Assembly (NCBI GenBank): GCA_002332755.1 | Contig: DDBO01000044.1 | Span: 1 to 38,618 of the forward strand | Length of the DNA stretch: 38,618 bases | Direction: 5' to 3' | Origin: Bacteroidales bacterium UBA2030 | Lineage (GTDB): Bacteria > Bacteroidota > Bacteroidia > Bacteroidales > TTA-H9 | Shown: positions 15,431-24,439 of the stretch, in pieces | How positions within the stretch are numbered: the stretch's first letter is position 1 | Layout of the letters: each line of letters opens with the position of its first letter | The notes under the pieces: model-generated | Database searches by the model: none | Seen by the model: only the letters and a program-made list of their open reading frames with translations | Told to the model about the DNA's origin: nothing | Position numbers and translations under genes: made by a program

Positions 15431-16303
15431 TTGGAACAAGGCAAACAAGATTTATTCACCGTTAAAGCAATACAACCTTTTCCAGACGGGCGCCAATACC
15501 TGGTACTCGAAGACGAAAAAGGTTACCGCTTTCTTCAAGACTATAGGCCGTACGCCAATTACGGGTTGAAACCAGGCTTAAAAATTATTTGCAAAGTTGA
15601 TAAAATAAACTGCAACGGGAAAGTTTTTCTGGAACCCCAGCATCCCTGGTTTGAAGAAGGCAGAAATTATGTACTTCCAATTGTTCACCGAAGTTCTTTC
15701 GGTTTATTTATTGTCTTCGAAGTGGCAGACCCGGGTGGCAACCCGCATGTTTTATTTTCGACAACAGATACAGGCAGCTCAAATATAGAATGCAGCATAA
15801 TTTCCATTCGTAAAGGCCAGGTAATGCTTGAGCCGGCAGACCACCAGCTTAGGACGCCTTTGCCCGGAAAAAATGGGGTATTTGAAACGCATTTTCAAGG
15901 GATAACCCAAACTTTACCAGAAAATGAAAAGATTATTATACTGAGTTGGGGCCATATTCCCTTAATGGTGTACGAAAAGTGCTTTCCTAAAAATCATCAT
16001 CCAAACGCCCCAAAACTTTGCCTTATCAAAACAGGGAGCCGGATGGCTGAACCGGTCATGCCTGATTTGATGCCTGGCCAAACCCTTCAGCTAAATTATT
16101 TAACTTTCGAAACCCGTCCGAACCTTATCAAAGGGCCTAAAACATTTATAATTGCAGAAGATGAGAATAAAATGAATTATGAAATTTTGGTTCCAGCCTC
16201 AAAAACGGCCTCTCTCAAACAAGGGGATCAACTTTCGGTAATAATCAGGGCATACAAATGTGGCCGCCCTATTTTAGAGTTGGCTGAATCTCGGAATTCA
16301 TAA
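15431..16303 (+). CDS. Unrecognised protein with repeated beta-barrel-like domains
   Basis: I do not recognise a family. The 290-residue protein has no signal peptide or membrane segment and is probably cytoplasmic. An N-terminal unit (about residues 8-72) and a C-terminal unit (about 218-287) look alike. Each has a hydrophobic strand followed by an acidic EDE turn (LVLEDEKG, FIIAEDEN), then LKPGLKI or LKQGDQL, and finally a basic turn leading into an L-E strand (KVFLEP, RPILEL). A middle unit ends similarly (QVMLEPADHQ at 130-139). This suggests tandem small beta-barrels, perhaps OB/S1-like nucleic-acid-binding folds, but that is inference. The start is TTG, since no ATG lies between the promoter box and the first conserved residues. 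It follows the candidate small RNA. Confidence 0.72.
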   Translation: MEQGKQDLFTVKAIQPFPDGRQYLVLEDEKGYRFLQDYRPYANYGLKPGLKIICKVDKINCNGKVFLEPQHPWFEEGRNYVLPIVHRSSFGLFIVFEVADPGGNPHVLFSTTDTGSSNIECSIISIRKGQVMLEPADHQLRTPLPGKNGVFETHFQGITQTLPENEKIIILSWGHIPLMVYEKCFPKNHHPNAPKLCLIKTGSRMAEPVMPDLMPGQTLQLNYLTFETRPNLIKGPKTFIIAEDENKMNYEILVPASKTASLKQGDQLSVIIRAYKCGRPILELAESRNS

Positions 16304-16399
16304 AATTTCAAAAAAAATGGGTTCACATGAAACCTTTGGTCTCTTCATGCGTCAATATAGCTGCTTTTAGTAATGTATGTGCCAGAATACAACAACAAA

Positions 16400-17848
16400 A
16401 TGAAAATGCACAATCTACGTAATTATCTGTTATTCGGTTTATTAGCCCTAATTATTCATGGCCGGTTGCCTGCACAATCCAATAAAGCATGGACACTGGA
16501 GGAGTGTATTAACTACGCACGAAGCAGAAATATTAATGTAAAAAAACAACTGCTCAACGTACAGCTGCAAAAAGACCAACTCAATCAATCTAAGCTGGCT
16601 ACCCTGCCAACCCTAAACGGCAATGCTTCGCATGTTTACAACTGGGGTCAAACAATAGACCCTTTCACTAACCAGTTTGCAACAGAAAGGGTAAGGTCTA
16701 ACAATTTTTACATTTCAACGCAGATGACCTTATTTAATGGATTTCAGAAGCTGAACACCATACGGCGAAATCAACTGGCCTTGCGAATCAGTGAAATTGA
16801 AGTAGAACGGATGATGAACGATATTTCACTGAACGTGGTTACCTTTTATTTGCAGGGGCTATATGCGATAGAGGTATTAAAAAACGCGGAAAACCAATTG
16901 GAGTTGGTGCGCCAGCAGCGCGAACGGATAGCCCAATTGGTAGAGGCGGGTACCCTTGCCCGGGGAGAACTGCTCAACATGGATGCCCAGGTAGCTGCAG
17001 CGGAATTGCAGGAAGTGGAAGCACGCAATAACTTTGATATCGCACTTCTGCAGTTAGCTCAGCTCATCGACCTTGAAAACCCGGAAAGTTTTACCATAAA
17101 AGCTCCAGACATCAGCATTCCTGAAGGCGAAATTCCAATACCTGAAGTTGAAGGAGTAGTAAGCTATGCCTTAGCGCATCAACCTGAAATCATCTCCTCG
17201 GAAATGCGCAAGCAGCAGAGCGAAAAAGATTATGAGGTTGCCCGGGGAGGTTTGAGCCCTGTACTGAGCCTGGGAGGCAGCTGGGGCACAGGCTATTCAG
17301 GGGCTGCCCGCGAAATCGACCCTGACATCCCTCCGACAATATTATCTTATCCCATAGGCATTACCCAAAATTCTCAGGATACTGTTCGAGGATACACCAC
17401 CCAGTATTCTTACAGAATCAAGCCTTTCAAAGATCAATTGAAAGCCAATGAAAATAAATCTTTTGGGCTTTATTTAAACATACCCATTTTCAATGGCTAT
17501 CGCGTACGCAATTCCATTCAGCAAGCGCGCATTGCCCGTGAATCGGCTGAACTCGACCTGCAATTGGCCCGTAACAACTTACGCAAGCTGATTACTCAGG
17601 CCCATGCTGATGCCCAGGCTGCTCTCAAAAAATACCATTCAGCGCGTAGAAAAATGGAAGCCCAGGAAGAAAGTTTTCATTATGCGAGTGAAAAATATGC
17701 AGTTGGCCTGCTTACCGCTGTAGAATACAATCAAAATAAAGAAGACCTTAATAAGGCTCGCAGTGAATTGCTGCAGGCCAAATACGACTTCATTTTCAAA
17801 ACACGCATCCTCGATTTTTATCAAGGGAAACCTATTGTTATTGAGTAA
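16400..17848 (+). CDS. TolC-family outer membrane efflux protein
   Basis: TolC proteins form trimeric outer-membrane channels with a long periplasmic tunnel. From the ATG at 16400 the protein has 482 residues and a signal peptide (LRNYLLFGLLALIIHG, cleavage near LPAQ). The two homologous halves show the family pattern: WTLEECINYARSRN at the start, LFNGFQKLNTIRRNQLA in the first half and IPIFNGYRVRNSIQQARIA in the second, followed by long coiled helices. Starts at 16373 and 16406 are also possible. It lies 12 bases before the adaptor gene, so the two are co-transcribed. The inner-membrane pump is missing nearby. Confidence 0.92.
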   Translation: MKMHNLRNYLLFGLLALIIHGRLPAQSNKAWTLEECINYARSRNINVKKQLLNVQLQKDQLNQSKLATLPTLNGNASHVYNWGQTIDPFTNQFATERVRSNNFYISTQMTLFNGFQKLNTIRRNQLALRISEIEVERMMNDISLNVVTFYLQGLYAIEVLKNAENQLELVRQQRERIAQLVEAGTLARGELLNMDAQVAAAELQEVEARNNFDIALLQLAQLIDLENPESFTIKAPDISIPEGEIPIPEVEGVVSYALAHQPEIISSEMRKQQSEKDYEVARGGLSPVLSLGGSWGTGYSGAAREIDPDIPPTILSYPIGITQNSQDTVRGYTTQYSYRIKPFKDQLKANENKSFGLYLNIPIFNGYRVRNSIQQARIARESAELDLQLARNNLRKLITQAHADAQAALKKYHSARRKMEAQEESFHYASEKYAVGLLTAVEYNQNKEDLNKARSELLQAKYDFIFKTRILDFYQGKPIVIE

Positions 17849-17860
17849 ATCATTAATACT

Positions 17861-19207
17861 ATGAAAAAAAACAAAAAAATCTTATTTATTGCCGGAGGCA
17901 TTCTTTTGCTTCTATTGATAGTACTGGCCATTAAAAAGAAAAACAACCGGGACTACATTAAAGTGGCAACGGAAACGGTGCAGATTCGAAATATCATTGA
18001 AACCATTTCAGCAACGGGAAAAATTCAACCTGTAAAGGATATTAAGATAACCCCTTATATTTCGGGTGAGGTAATAGAAATATTTGTAAAAGAGGGTGAT
18101 AAAGTAAAAGCAGGTGATCTTTTAGTAAGGATTGACCCGGAAATATACAAATCAGCGTTTGAACAGGCAGAAGCCCAGCTCAATTCGCAAAAAGCCAACC
18201 TGGCAAATGCACGTGCCCAGCTGGCACAGGTAGAGGCTCGATTCAAAAACGCAGAGACCGTTTTTAATCGTAATAAAGCCCTGTGGGAAAAAAAGGTGAT
18301 ATCAGATGCTGATTTCGAGACAGCAAAAACCAACTACGAAATTGCAAAAGCCGACCTCGATGCAATTAAGCAAAGCATCAAAGCATCGGAGTTTGCCGTT
18401 AACAGTGCTGAAGCTGCTTTACGCAAAAGCCGCGAAGACCTTAACAAAACCGCAGTATATGCCCCGGCCGATGGGAGAGTATCGAAGCTGAGCGTGGAAA
18501 AAGGCGAACGGGTTATGGGAGCCTCGCAATTTTCGGCTGGTACCGAACTGATGCGTATTGCTAACCTTGACAATATGCAAGCCGTAGTGGATGTAAATGA
18601 AAACGATATTGTTAAAGTAAAACTGGGAGACACCAGCTTAATCGAAGTGGATGCTTACCTCAACCGCAAGTTTAAAGGCATAGTAACAGAAATTGCCACA
18701 TCTGCTTCTACTTCTGGTGTCAGCATCGACCAGGTGACTAATTTCCAGGTAAAAATTCAGATTCTCAGAGAATCGTACCTGGATTTAATTCCTCCCGACC
18801 AACCGGAATATATTCCTTTTAGGCCGGGTATGTCGGCAACAGTGGATATTCAGACACGCCGCCGAAACAAAGTACTCTCGGTGCCTATTCAGGCTGTAAC
18901 AACTCGACAGGATTCCACCGGAAAAGTAAAACGTTCTGAATCGGTTAGCCAAGAAAACGAAGAAGAGAAAAAAGCCGTTTCCACAACCGAATCTTTTAAA
19001 GAATATGTTTTTATTTATGATAATGGCTACGCACGGATGCGCGAAGTTAAATCAGGTATTCAGGACAACAATTATATTGAAATAGTCAGTGGTTTGAAGG
19101 AAGGAGAAGAAGTGATATCTGCTCCTTATTCGGCCATATCCCGTCAATTGAAAAATGGTGATCGGGTAGAAAAAGTACCTAAAGACAAACTCTATGAGGT
19201 AAAATAA
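17861..19207 (+). CDS. HlyD/MacA-type periplasmic adaptor of an efflux system
   Basis: The adaptor links an inner-membrane pump to the TolC channel. The 448-residue protein has an N-terminal anchor (residues about 6-24, ILFIAGGILLLLLIVLAI), a first lipoyl half (SGEVIEIFVKEGDKVKAGDLLVRID), a long helical hairpin with Ala- and Gln-rich heptads (about 90-195), the second lipoyl half (APADGRVSKLSVEKGERV), then beta-barrel and membrane-proximal domains. The layout resembles MacA, the partner of MacB-type ABC pumps. No such pump follows: the stop codon directly abuts the stop of a convergent gene. A charged Glu/Lys-rich insert occurs near residues 355-375. Confidence 0.92.
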   Translation: MKKNKKILFIAGGILLLLLIVLAIKKKNNRDYIKVATETVQIRNIIETISATGKIQPVKDIKITPYISGEVIEIFVKEGDKVKAGDLLVRIDPEIYKSAFEQAEAQLNSQKANLANARAQLAQVEARFKNAETVFNRNKALWEKKVISDADFETAKTNYEIAKADLDAIKQSIKASEFAVNSAEAALRKSREDLNKTAVYAPADGRVSKLSVEKGERVMGASQFSAGTELMRIANLDNMQAVVDVNENDIVKVKLGDTSLIEVDAYLNRKFKGIVTEIATSASTSGVSIDQVTNFQVKIQILRESYLDLIPPDQPEYIPFRPGMSATVDIQTRRRNKVLSVPIQAVTTRQDSTGKVKRSESVSQENEEEKKAVSTTESFKEYVFIYDNGYARMREVKSGIQDNNYIEIVSGLKEGEEVISAPYSAISRQLKNGDRVEKVPKDKLYEVK

Positions 19208-19996
19208 TCACTGCCCGAATATTTTAGCTATTGCCGACGAAATACTGACAATACCAAAAGATTGCAGACTGGTAATAATAACCACTGCAGTAAGTACCCA
19301 TCTTACAAAACCGGCACCTCTTTTAACAGCCATATGCGAGGCCCAATAGGCACCCGCTACCGCACCTGCGGCCAATGGTAAGGCATGTGGCCAGCTAACC
19401 TGTCCATTCCACAAGAACACAAAAAAGGCAAAAGGAGAATAAACAAGGGTAATAAATACTTTCACTGCATTTGCCTTTACGAGGTCGAAGCCCAATTGTA
19501 AGACTAAACCAGCCAGCAGCAGGTAGCCAATTCCTACCTGGACAAAGCCCCCATAAAAGCCGATTGCGAGAAAAAGAACGACATCAGCAAAGCTCACCGG
19601 TTTATCGTATTTGGCTGGGTTTCCCTTCAGCCAGGATGAGGGTTTATAGAAAATAAAGAACAACATGGCCAACATAACGATGGCTATCACCTTCTCGAGA
19701 ATGGCTTTGTTGAGATCGGTAGCTGCCCAGGCGCCAAATAATGATCCAATAGTAGCGGCAATCACCGGCATGCGTCCTTTTTTAAGGTCAAGGATCTTAT
19801 TCGACCTGAAAGTCTCACTGGATGTCAGACTTTGAAAAATAATAGCTACTCTGTTTGTTCCATTGGCTATATTGGCATCGAGTCCAAAAAGCATAAGTAA
19901 AGAAAGACTAACAATGCTTCCCCCGCCGGCTAATGTATTCACAAAACCCGCAAAAACACCCCCTAATGACAGGGAAATAATCTGATACACATTCAT
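19208..19996 (-). CDS. TSUP (TauE/SafE) family transporter
   Basis: Members move sulfite, sulfoacetate or other small anions across the inner membrane. The 262-residue protein has about eight hydrophobic segments and the N-terminal pattern GFVNTLAGGGSIVSLSLL, typical of the family, with its second-half counterpart GGFVQVGIGYLLLAGLV. It overlaps the permease start by 4 bases (ATGA), indicating coupled translation. Its stop codon abuts the stop of the adaptor gene on the other strand with no spacer. Substrate cannot be told from sequence; cysC is 19 kb away, so sulfur-anion transport is only a family-based guess. Confidence 0.88.
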   Translation of the reverse strand: MNVYQIISLSLGGVFAGFVNTLAGGGSIVSLSLLMLFGLDANIANGTNRVAIIFQSLTSSETFRSNKILDLKKGRMPVIAATIGSLFGAWAATDLNKAILEKVIAIVMLAMLFFIFYKPSSWLKGNPAKYDKPVSFADVVLFLAIGFYGGFVQVGIGYLLLAGLVLQLGFDLVKANAVKVFITLVYSPFAFFVFLWNGQVSWPHALPLAAGAVAGAYWASHMAVKRGAGFVRWVLTAVVIITSLQSFGIVSISSAIAKIFGQ

Positions 19997-21723
19997 ATTC
20001 GATCGTTAGAAGATTTTACTGACAACCACTCCTTGAGGCGACTCTTGCGGTATCCATAAGCAATATAAATAATCAACCCGATAACCAACCATACAAGAAA
20101 GCGCATCCAGTTGGTAAATCCCAGCTCCGACATCAAATACAAATTGGTGAGCAGTCCAAGAACTGGTATCAGACTCCACTGACGGATAACGGCCAGGATG
20201 CTAATGATTAACGAAATCAATCCAAACACCAGATAAGGAATCCTATCTGTCCACACAGATGAAGCAGACTCGGTTAAGCTCACCTTATACAGGTAAAAGT
20301 ATAGGGCTACAGCCAATAAGAGCACCGGGGGCAACCAATATCTGCTATTGAAATAAGGCACATAGAAGCGAGGGGTAAGTCCTTTGTCAGGCTTTACGCC
20401 CCTGGGATGTAAAATCAATACACCTCCCGATACCAAAACAAAGGCAAATAGAGTGCCAATACTGGTAAGGTCGGTAACCTCGGTTAAATTAAGAAACAGA
20501 GAAGGGATAGCTACCAAAAGGCCAGCTATAATAGTAGCAAACGAAGGGGTGCGAAATCGGGGATGAATGCGGGAAAAAACAGGGGGAAGCAAGCCATCGC
20601 GACTCATACTCATCCAGATACGGGGCTGCCCCACCTGAAATACAAGGAGCACACCAGCCATTGCAATGATGGCGCTGAGACCAATGATACCCGATAACCA
20701 CGACAGAGAATGTAATGAAAAAACATATGCCAGCGGATCGCTAACACCCAGGGTATGGTAAGGTGCCATTCCTGTAAGCACTAAACTAATGAGAACATAT
20801 AATAAAGTAGTAATCAGCAGGGCAAATATCATGGCTCGGGGCAAATCGCGACGGGGATTGCGGGCCTCTTCGGCCGTAGTACTGATTGCATCAAAACCAA
20901 TGTATGCAAAGAAAACCCCTGCAGTGCCCTTCATAACTCCGGCCAAGCCATTTGGAGCAAAGGGACTCCAATTATCCGGATCTACATAAAAGGCTCCGAC
21001 GCCAATTACCAGAAGAAGGGTGATTAGTTTCAATAGAACCATCAGATTACCAGCCACCTTGGTCTCGTAAATTCCTACATAAACTAAAACAGAAATCAGA
21101 ACAACCACCATAAAAGCCGGCAAATCGACAATCAGGCGTAAGCCGCCCATTTGAGGAGCAGTCTGCCAGGCCATCCAGGCTTCCTGTAAATGTCTACCCA
21201 CCTGATCTACAGGCAGACCCGAATTTATCACCTCCTGAAACCCCCTATAGGCGCTTATATAATCTATTGTCAAAAACTCAGGAATATGCAATCCCATCCC
21301 GGAAAGCAATCCCGTAAGATAACCCGACCATGAAATAGCAACGGCCACGTTTCCCACAGCATATTCCATAATTAAATCCCATCCAATGATCCATGCAATA
21401 AATTCGCCAAAAGAGGCATAAGCATAAGTATAAGCACTCCCACTGATGGGAATAGAAGATGCAAATTCTGCGTAGCAAAGTGCTGAAAATCCGCATGCAA
21501 AAGCAGTGAATAAAAAAAGTAGCGATACGGCAGGGCCACCATAGGAGGCGGCTGTACCGATGGTACTAAAAATTCCGGCACCTATAATTGCAGCAATTCC
21601 CAGCGAAGTAAGGTCAACCACTCCTAATCGGCGATTGAGAGTACTCCCTTGGGGCTTATCACCGGCGTGTTCAAGAATCAAACTGACTGATTTACGTCTG
21701 AAAAGGTCCTTTCGCGTTATCAT
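19993..21723 (-). CDS. APC-superfamily amino acid permease (cationic amino acid transporter-like)
   Basis: This is a secondary transporter of amino acids in the inner membrane. The 576-residue protein is long, with 12 to 14 hydrophobic segments. The family pattern is clear: GIAAIIGAGIFSTIGTAA in segment 1, FTAFACGFSALCYAEFAS in segments 2-3, and FFAYIGFDAISTTAEEARNPRRDLPRA in segment 6 and the following loop. Length and pattern fit the CAT-like or YfnA-like subfamily. It is first of a two-gene unit with the TSUP gene. Only 101 bases separate it from crtY upstream. A -7-like box (TAATTTTG, minus strand, 21738-21731) ends 7 bases before the ATG. Substrate is not predictable. Confidence 0.9.
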   Translation of the reverse strand: MITRKDLFRRKSVSLILEHAGDKPQGSTLNRRLGVVDLTSLGIAAIIGAGIFSTIGTAASYGGPAVSLLFLFTAFACGFSALCYAEFASSIPISGSAYTYAYASFGEFIAWIIGWDLIMEYAVGNVAVAISWSGYLTGLLSGMGLHIPEFLTIDYISAYRGFQEVINSGLPVDQVGRHLQEAWMAWQTAPQMGGLRLIVDLPAFMVVVLISVLVYVGIYETKVAGNLMVLLKLITLLLVIGVGAFYVDPDNWSPFAPNGLAGVMKGTAGVFFAYIGFDAISTTAEEARNPRRDLPRAMIFALLITTLLYVLISLVLTGMAPYHTLGVSDPLAYVFSLHSLSWLSGIIGLSAIIAMAGVLLVFQVGQPRIWMSMSRDGLLPPVFSRIHPRFRTPSFATIIAGLLVAIPSLFLNLTEVTDLTSIGTLFAFVLVSGGVLILHPRGVKPDKGLTPRFYVPYFNSRYWLPPVLLLAVALYFYLYKVSLTESASSVWTDRIPYLVFGLISLIISILAVIRQWSLIPVLGLLTNLYLMSELGFTNWMRFLVWLVIGLIIYIAYGYRKSRLKEWLSVKSSNDRI

Positions 21724-21824
21724 TCTTCCCCAAAATTACAGGGAGCAAATAACGAAAATTTACAGAAATAAACTCTATCTCCTTATTTAAACCAGCCAGA
21801 TTCGAAATGAGAGGCGGGCGTTCA

Positions 21825-22526
21825 TTACACTTTTTGATTATTCAGTCGGTTCTGCAATGCTTCGTAAATAAATAAAATGAAGTACATCAGAGCCATTCCA
21901 AAGAATATATCTTCAACCGGAATAGTGATAATGCGTAATCCCAATATGGCTTCAGGATTGTACCACACGATAGGTTGATCGAGAAACATTCCGGTAAGAA
22001 TTCCATTGACAAGCATAAAAGGCACTAAAAGTATCAGGTAAAAACGAATAAACCTCAAGGTAAAGGGCCTTAGACTGCGAACAAGAAATACCACTGTCAT
22101 TATGATTAAAACCAATGAAAAACTTATAACCGAGTAAAGTCCTCCGTTGCCTAAAGCAAGAAAGAAAAAGGTTAATAGCGCAATAGTCAGGCAAACCGCT
22201 TTACAAAGCTCCGAATCGGAATAATCTTTCGGAAAATAGTAGTTCATTACGTCGTAAGAGAATATTCCGGCATAAGGTATAGCAAGAAAAAACAACCATT
22301 CCTCTAGAGGAAGCCCCAGAAAACGTGTTCCTAAAATATAGGAGTCAGTAAATCCCCAATAACCTTCATGGGCAAACCAAATATCCCAGGCTATAAAAGG
22401 AATAGTACCAAGAATGATAGCAGGTAAAACGAATTTCCATCGCGAGTAAAAAGCCACTTTGCGATCGAAACTAAAGAGAAAAGGGATGAAAACAACAGAC
22501 AGATTGATTAACAGATAAGTAAGCAT
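21825..22526 (-). CDS. crtY: Lycopene beta-cyclase, CrtYcd-type
   Basis: This membrane enzyme closes the ends of lycopene to make beta-carotene. The 233-residue protein has two tandem CarR-type halves. Each has a signature acidic motif: PLEEWLFF at 73-80 and PVEDIFF at 203-209. This is the fused form of the two-subunit CrtYc/CrtYd cyclase, common in Bacteroidota and unrelated to the FAD-dependent CrtY of Proteobacteria. About six hydrophobic segments are visible. It is 2 bases downstream of crtZ in an operon. crtE, crtB and crtI, which make lycopene, are not in the window. Confidence 0.92.
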   Translation of the reverse strand: MLTYLLINLSVVFIPFLFSFDRKVAFYSRWKFVLPAIILGTIPFIAWDIWFAHEGYWGFTDSYILGTRFLGLPLEEWLFFLAIPYAGIFSYDVMNYYFPKDYSDSELCKAVCLTIALLTFFFLALGNGGLYSVISFSLVLIIMTVVFLVRSLRPFTLRFIRFYLILLVPFMLVNGILTGMFLDQPIVWYNPEAILGLRIITIPVEDIFFGMALMYFILFIYEALQNRLNNQKV

Positions 22527-22528
22527 TT

Positions 22529-22984
22529 TTAGTCTTTATTTGCCCATTCTGCAGCGTAATATTTCAAAGGAGCCAGAAGAAAACCAAAATTACGATGGGA
22601 GTGAGGTTGATGATGATCGAGATGTGCACGAAGCGTTGCACGAAGATACTTATTTTGTGGAATGTTTCTCAATTTTATCCTTCCATGCACATAAATATCA
22701 TGAAATAAGAAATAAGCCACACCATAAAGGGCTATACCTATACCCACGGAGAGTTCAATCGGAGCTGCTTTCTGAATGCCACTAAAAATCAGAAAAATAC
22801 TGGGGATAGCAAATATAAGGGCAAAAATATCGTTCCATTCAAAACGACGGCCATCGCGAATGTGGTGATCGCGGTGCAAAATCCATAAAAAACCATGCAT
22901 GACATATTTGTGTGTAAACCATGCCATAAACTCCATGAACAGGAAGGAAACCACTATGATTGCTACGTAAAATATCCAACTCAT
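22529..22984 (-). CDS. crtZ: Beta-carotene 3-hydroxylase
   Basis: This non-heme diiron membrane enzyme adds hydroxyl groups to beta-carotene rings, giving zeaxanthin. From the ATG at 22984 it has 151 residues. All four histidine clusters of the fatty-acid-hydroxylase superfamily are present: HKYVMH (25-30), HRDHH (37-41), HDIYVH (95-100) and HLDHH (121-125). Hydrophobic segments lie near residues 4-20, 53-70 and 78-95. A TTG two codons earlier is also in frame but less likely. It leads the crtZ-crtY operon. No ketolase (crtW) is nearby, so zeaxanthin is the most likely end product from this pair. Confidence 0.95.
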   Translation of the reverse strand: MSWIFYVAIIVVSFLFMEFMAWFTHKYVMHGFLWILHRDHHIRDGRRFEWNDIFALIFAIPSIFLIFSGIQKAAPIELSVGIGIALYGVAYFLFHDIYVHGRIKLRNIPQNKYLRATLRAHLDHHQPHSHRNFGFLLAPLKYYAAEWANKD

Positions 22985-23164
22985 AACCAAACTTTATTAC
23001 TTCTAACAAACCATAAAACGATTTGTTTGAGTGAAATAAAACGAATGAGCGGCTTTGAAGAAAACACATTCTTCCCTGCTTTACAGCAAAGAGGATTACA
23101 TCTAAGAAACATCAAAGAAAAACAAGACCAAACCTATCGGGCTATGCAATGGCCAGGCATGATA

Positions 23165-24439
23165 TCAGACATACTCGTGCCTGTGGGCATCTAACTTAAT
23201 AAATATAAAAAGCAGCAATGTAAAAGCCCACATAGAGCTACCGCCGTAGCTGAGAAATGGCAGGGGTATACCAATTACAGGCAGCAAACCTATGGTCATA
23301 CCGATATTGATAGCCATGTGGAAAAAGAAGATGACGGCCACACAATAGCCATAAATTCGACTGAAGGGGGTTCGTTGTCGTTCGGCCAACTGCATCAATC
23401 GATAAATTAGCACAACATAAAGCCCAATGATGGCCAAGCTTCCTACAAAACCCCATTCTTCACCGATGGTACAAAAAATAAAATCGGTGCTCTGCTCGGG
23501 TACATAGTTATATTTTGTTTGGGTACCCTTCATATATCCTTTTCCCCAGAATCCGCCGCTTCCGATGGCTATCATGCTTTGATGAACATTGTAGCCGGCA
23601 CCTTTCAGGTCAACTTCTTTACCCAGAAGCACATTAATACGCGTTTTTTGATGGGGCTGGAGAACCCTATCGAACACATAATCAACACTGAAAACAAATA
23701 CAGAAGAGACAACAAATGCAGCTAAAACAAGCCATATCGATATCTTTTTTCTGTGTCGCTTCAGGTAAAACCATCCCACAGACAGCAGAAGAGCAATTAA
23801 AGATATCAGCACGTATTTATTAACTAAAAGAGCCAATACAAACAGCACTGCGCTCACCAGACCGATAATAAGGATCAGACCCGACATGCCTTCGCGATAT
23901 AAAACAAGAATAAAAGAGGCAAAAACGAGAGCAGAACCCGTTTCCTTTTGGGCAAGGATAAGCACAGCAGGAATAAAAATCATGAGATATGCCACCAACT
24001 GGGTCGAAAAATCCTCAAACCTTCGTTTGATATTACCCAACCAGGCCGCCAGCCCAAGACTTGTGGAAAGTTTGGCAAATTCGGCAGGTTGAATCTGAAA
24101 AGCACCGTATTGAATCCAGGATTTAGAACCCGAGACTTCTTTTCCGATAAAAATTACTGCTACCAGCAATATCAGTACCAAAAAATAAATAATGTAAGCA
24201 AAAGTGCTGTAAAATCGCGAATCGGATATCATTACCATAGCCACCAGCAAGTATGAGGTAAGAATCCATACGAGCTGTCTGCCATAATTAACCTGCATAT
24301 CAAAAATACTATGATGACTTTCATCGTACACAGCAGAATAGATATTGAGCCAACCCACCAGGGTGAGAATGAAATAAATCCAGAGCAATAAGCGGTCAGC
24401 CTGGGCAAAAGAAGTGGAAAAGCGGTCACGGCGGTTCAT
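23165..24439 (-). CDS. rodA: Peptidoglycan polymerase RodA (SEDS family)
   Basis: RodA polymerises lipid II into glycan strands during side-wall growth, in complex with PBP2. The 424-residue membrane protein has about ten hydrophobic segments. The catalytic loop aspartate lies in YNYVPEQSTDFIFC and the late signature GIPLPFLSYGGSS is intact; GSGGFWGKGYMKGTQ is also typical. Its ATG overlaps the PBP2 stop by 4 bases, so the partners are translated together. The first 15 residues are polar and longer than in E. coli (370 residues total there). FtsW is excluded by the PBP2 partner and by the sequence details. Confidence 0.96.
   Translation of the reverse strand: MNRRDRFSTSFAQADRLLLWIYFILTLVGWLNIYSAVYDESHHSIFDMQVNYGRQLVWILTSYLLVAMVMISDSRFYSTFAYIIYFLVLILLVAVIFIGKEVSGSKSWIQYGAFQIQPAEFAKLSTSLGLAAWLGNIKRRFEDFSTQLVAYLMIFIPAVLILAQKETGSALVFASFILVLYREGMSGLILIIGLVSAVLFVLALLVNKYVLISLIALLLSVGWFYLKRHRKKISIWLVLAAFVVSSVFVFSVDYVFDRVLQPHQKTRINVLLGKEVDLKGAGYNVHQSMIAIGSGGFWGKGYMKGTQTKYNYVPEQSTDFIFCTIGEEWGFVGSLAIIGLYVVLIYRLMQLAERQRTPFSRIYGYCVAVIFFFHMAINIGMTIGLLPVIGIPLPFLSYGGSSMWAFTLLLFIFIKLDAHRHEYV

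Noticed and set aside
21731..21738. -7-like box TAATTTTG directly before the amino-acid permease ATG
   Set aside because: It would give a nearly leaderless message; the 7 bases between box and ATG could equally be a ribosome-binding stretch, so it is not listed as a promoter.
23045..23194. 49-codon forward frame between crtZ and rodA
   Set aside because: It overlaps the end of rodA by 30 bases, has no promoter box at a fitting place, and no recognisable pattern.
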